From: Miniphocaeibacter sp012841535
Lineage (GTDB): Bacteria; Bacillota; Clostridia; Tissierellales; Peptoniphilaceae
DNA length: 64,000 bases
Reading direction: 5' to 3' (one strand)
NCBI RefSeq assembly: GCF_049274025.1
Contig: NZ_JBASRV010000054.1
Positions 62,128-64,000 of this stretch are shown one piece after another. The notes beneath the pieces are model-generated. The model was not told where the DNA came from, did no database searches, and saw only the letters and a program-made list of their open reading frames with translations. Within the stretch, counting starts at the first letter, position 1; every line of letters begins with the position of its first letter. A program made the translations under genes and the position numbers.

Positions 62128-62805
62128 TTATAAGGAATTCTTTTGAATGAAGTTCATTAGATTTTTCTTAGTTTCTATAGTCTGAACTACTATTTTAAAA
62201 TCTCTATTTTCCTTGTCATTAGAATCATTTGTACCATAGAGATATAAATCATTTCCTTTTTCTTCAATATAATTAATATTAGAATATTTAAAAATATATG
62301 TTTCTATAATAAAACCATCTTCAAAAACTCCTAAATTTACTGTATAAAGATCAACTCCACCAAAACCATCTCGTACTAGATATATATTTGTATTATTTCT
62401 AGTATAGGTTTCTACCATTGCTCCTAAAAAAGTTCCAAGGCCAAGTATCATGGAAGGAATTAAGGGAATTAATATATACATTGGATACATATGTAGTAAA
62501 TCTATTAAATCACTTTCAAAATATGTAACAATAGGTAGGAAAACTATTAAGAAAATAGCTGATAAAAAATGGAATACATTTTTTTTAGAATATATTTTTA
62601 AAATTTTTAAATGTTTTGATTTATTGTAGAATTTTATCATTCTTATAATATCATTAATGCAGGTTATCATTATAATCCATGAGAATGGAAGAATAAGTAT
62701 CTTGTCTAAGGTAAATCCTTTTATAGCTATGCTTAAAACTGAAATAAGGACTAGAAACACGGCTACAGTTAAATTTAATAATTTGTTGTTAAAATATTTT
62801 TTCAT
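62128..62805 (-). CDS. Membrane protein, unknown (several helices plus cytosolic domain)
   Basis: 225 residues. About four hydrophobic segments in the first 125 residues (LTVAVFLVLISVLSIAI; ILPFSWIIMITCI; FHFLSAIFLIVFLPIVTYF; YPMYILIPLIPSMILGLGTF), then a soluble C-terminal domain (LVRDGFGGVDLYTVNLGVFEDGFIIETYIF...). The ending looks PH-like. I chose the ATG at 62805 with AGGAGG 6 nt upstream; an in-frame start at 62835 lacks a site. It converges on the metal-uptake terminator. Confidence 0.7.
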   Translation of the reverse strand: MKKYFNNKLLNLTVAVFLVLISVLSIAIKGFTLDKILILPFSWIIMITCINDIIRMIKFYNKSKHLKILKIYSKKNVFHFLSAIFLIVFLPIVTYFESDLIDLLHMYPMYILIPLIPSMILGLGTFLGAMVETYTRNNTNIYLVRDGFGGVDLYTVNLGVFEDGFIIETYIFKYSNINYIEEKGNDLYLYGTNDSNDKENRDFKIVVQTIETKKNLMNFIQKNSL

Positions 62806-62884
62806 CCTAACCTCCTGTATTTTATTATATACCAATACTATTTAACAAAGAGCCAAAGTTTTAAATTATATTTCGATATTTCAA

Positions 62885-62916
62885 AACCCCCAAATCCTTA
62901 TTCGGATTTAGGGGTT
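62885..62916 (-). terminator. Terminator after larC
   Basis: AACCCCCAAATCC (62885-62897) opposite GGATTTAGGGGTT (62904-62916) with one internal mismatch; the minus transcript then runs into a T/A-rich tail. It follows larC by about 57 nt. Confidence 0.7.
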
Positions 62917-62972
62917 AAGATAATTTTTATCTGTCTTTTTTTATTAATAATCCTTAAAAAGTAAGAATTGTT

Positions 62973-64000
62973 TTAAAGATATTTTTTATATAATTCCATT
63001 CTAACCTCATTTAAGGATAGATTTTGCTCTTTAGCAATTTTTACAAGGTCCTCATATTCGAATTTAGTTTTTACAATATCGTGTCCAAAGGATTTTTTTA
63101 CATTTACCTCACCGTAAATGGTATTTAAAACCATATTTGTCCTATTCATAGTGTATCTTTCAGTAATATATCTTCTAACTCCTAATGTAGAGGTATGTTT
63201 TAAAATTATTTTTAACAAATTTTTTTCATCTTCTGGTTTACAATTACATACCAATAAATTGCCAGGACGATTTTTTTTCATTTGAATAGGCACTATGAAA
63301 ACATCAACAGCGTTGTTTTTAAATAGTAATTCCATGGTATATCCTATATCCTCTCCAGTGATATCGTCTAGGGTACAGACGAGCTCTATTATTTTTTCAT
63401 CGCTATCTTTGGTTTCTCCTAAAAATGATCTGATACAATTAGCTTGTGGAAAATCCTTTTGCCCCATTCCATAACCTATTTCTAAAATGGACATTAGAGG
63501 TTGTGTAGAGAATTCATCTGCAAAATATTTTAATAGGGCTGCTCCTGTAGGTGTACATAATTCCCCCTCGATATTTCCGCAATAAGTTGGAACACTTTTT
63601 AATATGTATGCTGTTGCAGGTGCAGGAACGGGTAGTATTCCATGTTGACATCTAACTTGACCATAGCCTAAATTAATAGGTGAAACTACTATTTTATCAG
63701 GATTGATTTCGTCTAAAAGCATACATACTCCTAGAATATCTGCAACGGCGTCCATGGTTCCAACTTCATGGAAATGAACTTGTTCAACTGGCTTGCCATG
63801 GGATTTAGATTCTGCCTCAGCAATCAATTGATAAACACTTAGGGCGTCGTTTTTTATATTGTCAGGTATGGAAAGAGAAGTGATTATTTCTTCTATATCC
63901 TTCATCCCATTATGATTATGACCATGTTCATGACTATGACCGTGTTCGTGATTATGACCGTGTTCATGACTATGGCCATGTTCATGGCTATGACCGTGTT
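62973..64000 (-). CDS. larC: Nickel-pincer cofactor biosynthesis protein LarC (N-terminus beyond window)
   Basis: LarC inserts nickel into the pyridinium-dithiocarboxylate cofactor of lactate racemase. The visible C-terminal 340 codons: EVGTMDAVADILGVCMLLDEI (DUF111/LarC1), SPINLGYGQVRCQHGILPVPAPATAYIL, LCTPTGAALLKYFA, then CTLDDITGEDIGYTMELLF (LarC2). The frame is open through 64000, so the real start lies further right; an internal Met at 63905 is not a start. Just before it is an unbroken His-X stretch (15 His in 30 residues) that likely binds Ni. No ribosome binding site is near 63905, as expected. Confidence 0.93.
   Translation of the reverse strand, partial: HGHSHEHGHSHEHGHNHEHGHSHEHGHNHNGMKDIEEIITSLSIPDNIKNDALSVYQLIAEAESKSHGKPVEQVHFHEVGTMDAVADILGVCMLLDEINPDKIVVSPINLGYGQVRCQHGILPVPAPATAYILKSVPTYCGNIEGELCTPTGAALLKYFADEFSTQPLMSILEIGYGMGQKDFPQANCIRSFLGETKDSDEKIIELVCTLDDITGEDIGYTMELLFKNNAVDVFIVPIQMKKNRPGNLLVCNCKPEDEKNLLKIILKHTSTLGVRRYITERYTMNRTNMVLNTIYGEVNVKKSFGHDIVKTKFEYEDLVKIAKEQNLSLNEVRMELYKKYL
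63909..63998 (-). repeat. Five 18-bp tandem repeats encoding HGHSHE units in larC
   Basis: Five consecutive six-codon units translate to HGHSHE, HGHSHE, HGHNHE, HGHSHE and HGHNHN, so every second residue is His. The array may continue past the window edge. Codons alternate CAT/CAC, so the repeat is not perfect at DNA level. Confidence 0.9.

Noticed and set aside
63905..63905. Start of larC at the Met of MKDIEEI
   Set aside because: The frame continues upstream through the His repeat to the window edge, no ribosome binding site is near, and LarC needs the missing N-terminal residues.

Overview
The window is a gene-dense, strongly AT-rich stretch (roughly 30% G+C by eye) of a low-GC Gram-positive chromosome. 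Strong AGGAGG-type ribosome binding sites, many TTG starts, lipobox lipoproteins, OmpR-type two-component systems, XRE-plus-membrane-protein operons and the order glmU-pth-mfd-prsA-hup all fit an anaerobic Firmicute. The best guess is the Tissierellia / Peptoniphilaceae group (Peptoniphilus, Anaerococcus and relatives). The genus is an inference; no rRNA or other marker is present to settle it. I saw no tRNA, rRNA, CRISPR array, insertion sequence or prophage.

Layout. 1-7 kb: 3'-truncated pyruvate carboxylase, a CapA-like lipoprotein, a small lipoprotein and a MATE exporter. 7-14 kb: a small alarmone synthetase packed against a two-component system, a large FAD oxidoreductase, two tandem NUDIX paralogs, a Cof-type HAD phosphatase and an anchored surface protein. 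14-17.5 kb: a NitT/TauT-type ABC transporter followed by modD. 17.5-21 kb: an XRE regulator operon and two tandem SDR dehydrogenases with matching promoters. 21-30 kb: ilvBN, dCMP deaminase, pgsA with a phospholipase-D synthase, a metallo-beta-lactamase-fold protein, a nitroreductase and small unknowns. 30-36 kb: an ABC exporter, an OmpR/histidine-kinase pair, two GNAT acetyltransferases (one fused to a pyrophosphatase-like domain) and a SHOCT protein. 36-41 kb (minus): kdgK, a membrane acyltransferase, cardiolipin synthase and two flavin-binding-type paralogs. 41-46 kb: a divergently split BMP-type nucleoside transporter plus a deaminase; its ATPase gene has an in-frame TGA. 46-57 kb: threonine aldolase, murC, glmU, pth, mfd, prsA and HU. 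57-62 kb: a six-gene FecCD-type metal or metal-chelate uptake operon that includes a methyltransferase, FmdE and a DUF364 protein. 62.8-64 kb: larC, running off the right edge, with a striking His-X repeat.

How the genes fit together. Core functions (envelope precursors, phospholipids, branched-chain amino acids, DNA repair, anaplerosis) are interspersed with uptake and stress modules. The most system-like unit is 57.1-62.1 kb. It is one apparent operon under a canonical promoter with a perfect dyad in its spacer, and it couples an ABC importer with three intracellular proteins that plausibly handle a metal or metal complex. LarC (nickel-pincer cofactor synthesis) lies close by. The other notable objects are the GNAT-pyrophosphatase fusion, the in-frame TGA in the nucleoside-transporter ATPase, the diverged SDR duplicate, and a direct repeat with 11-bp period upstream of the ABC exporter.
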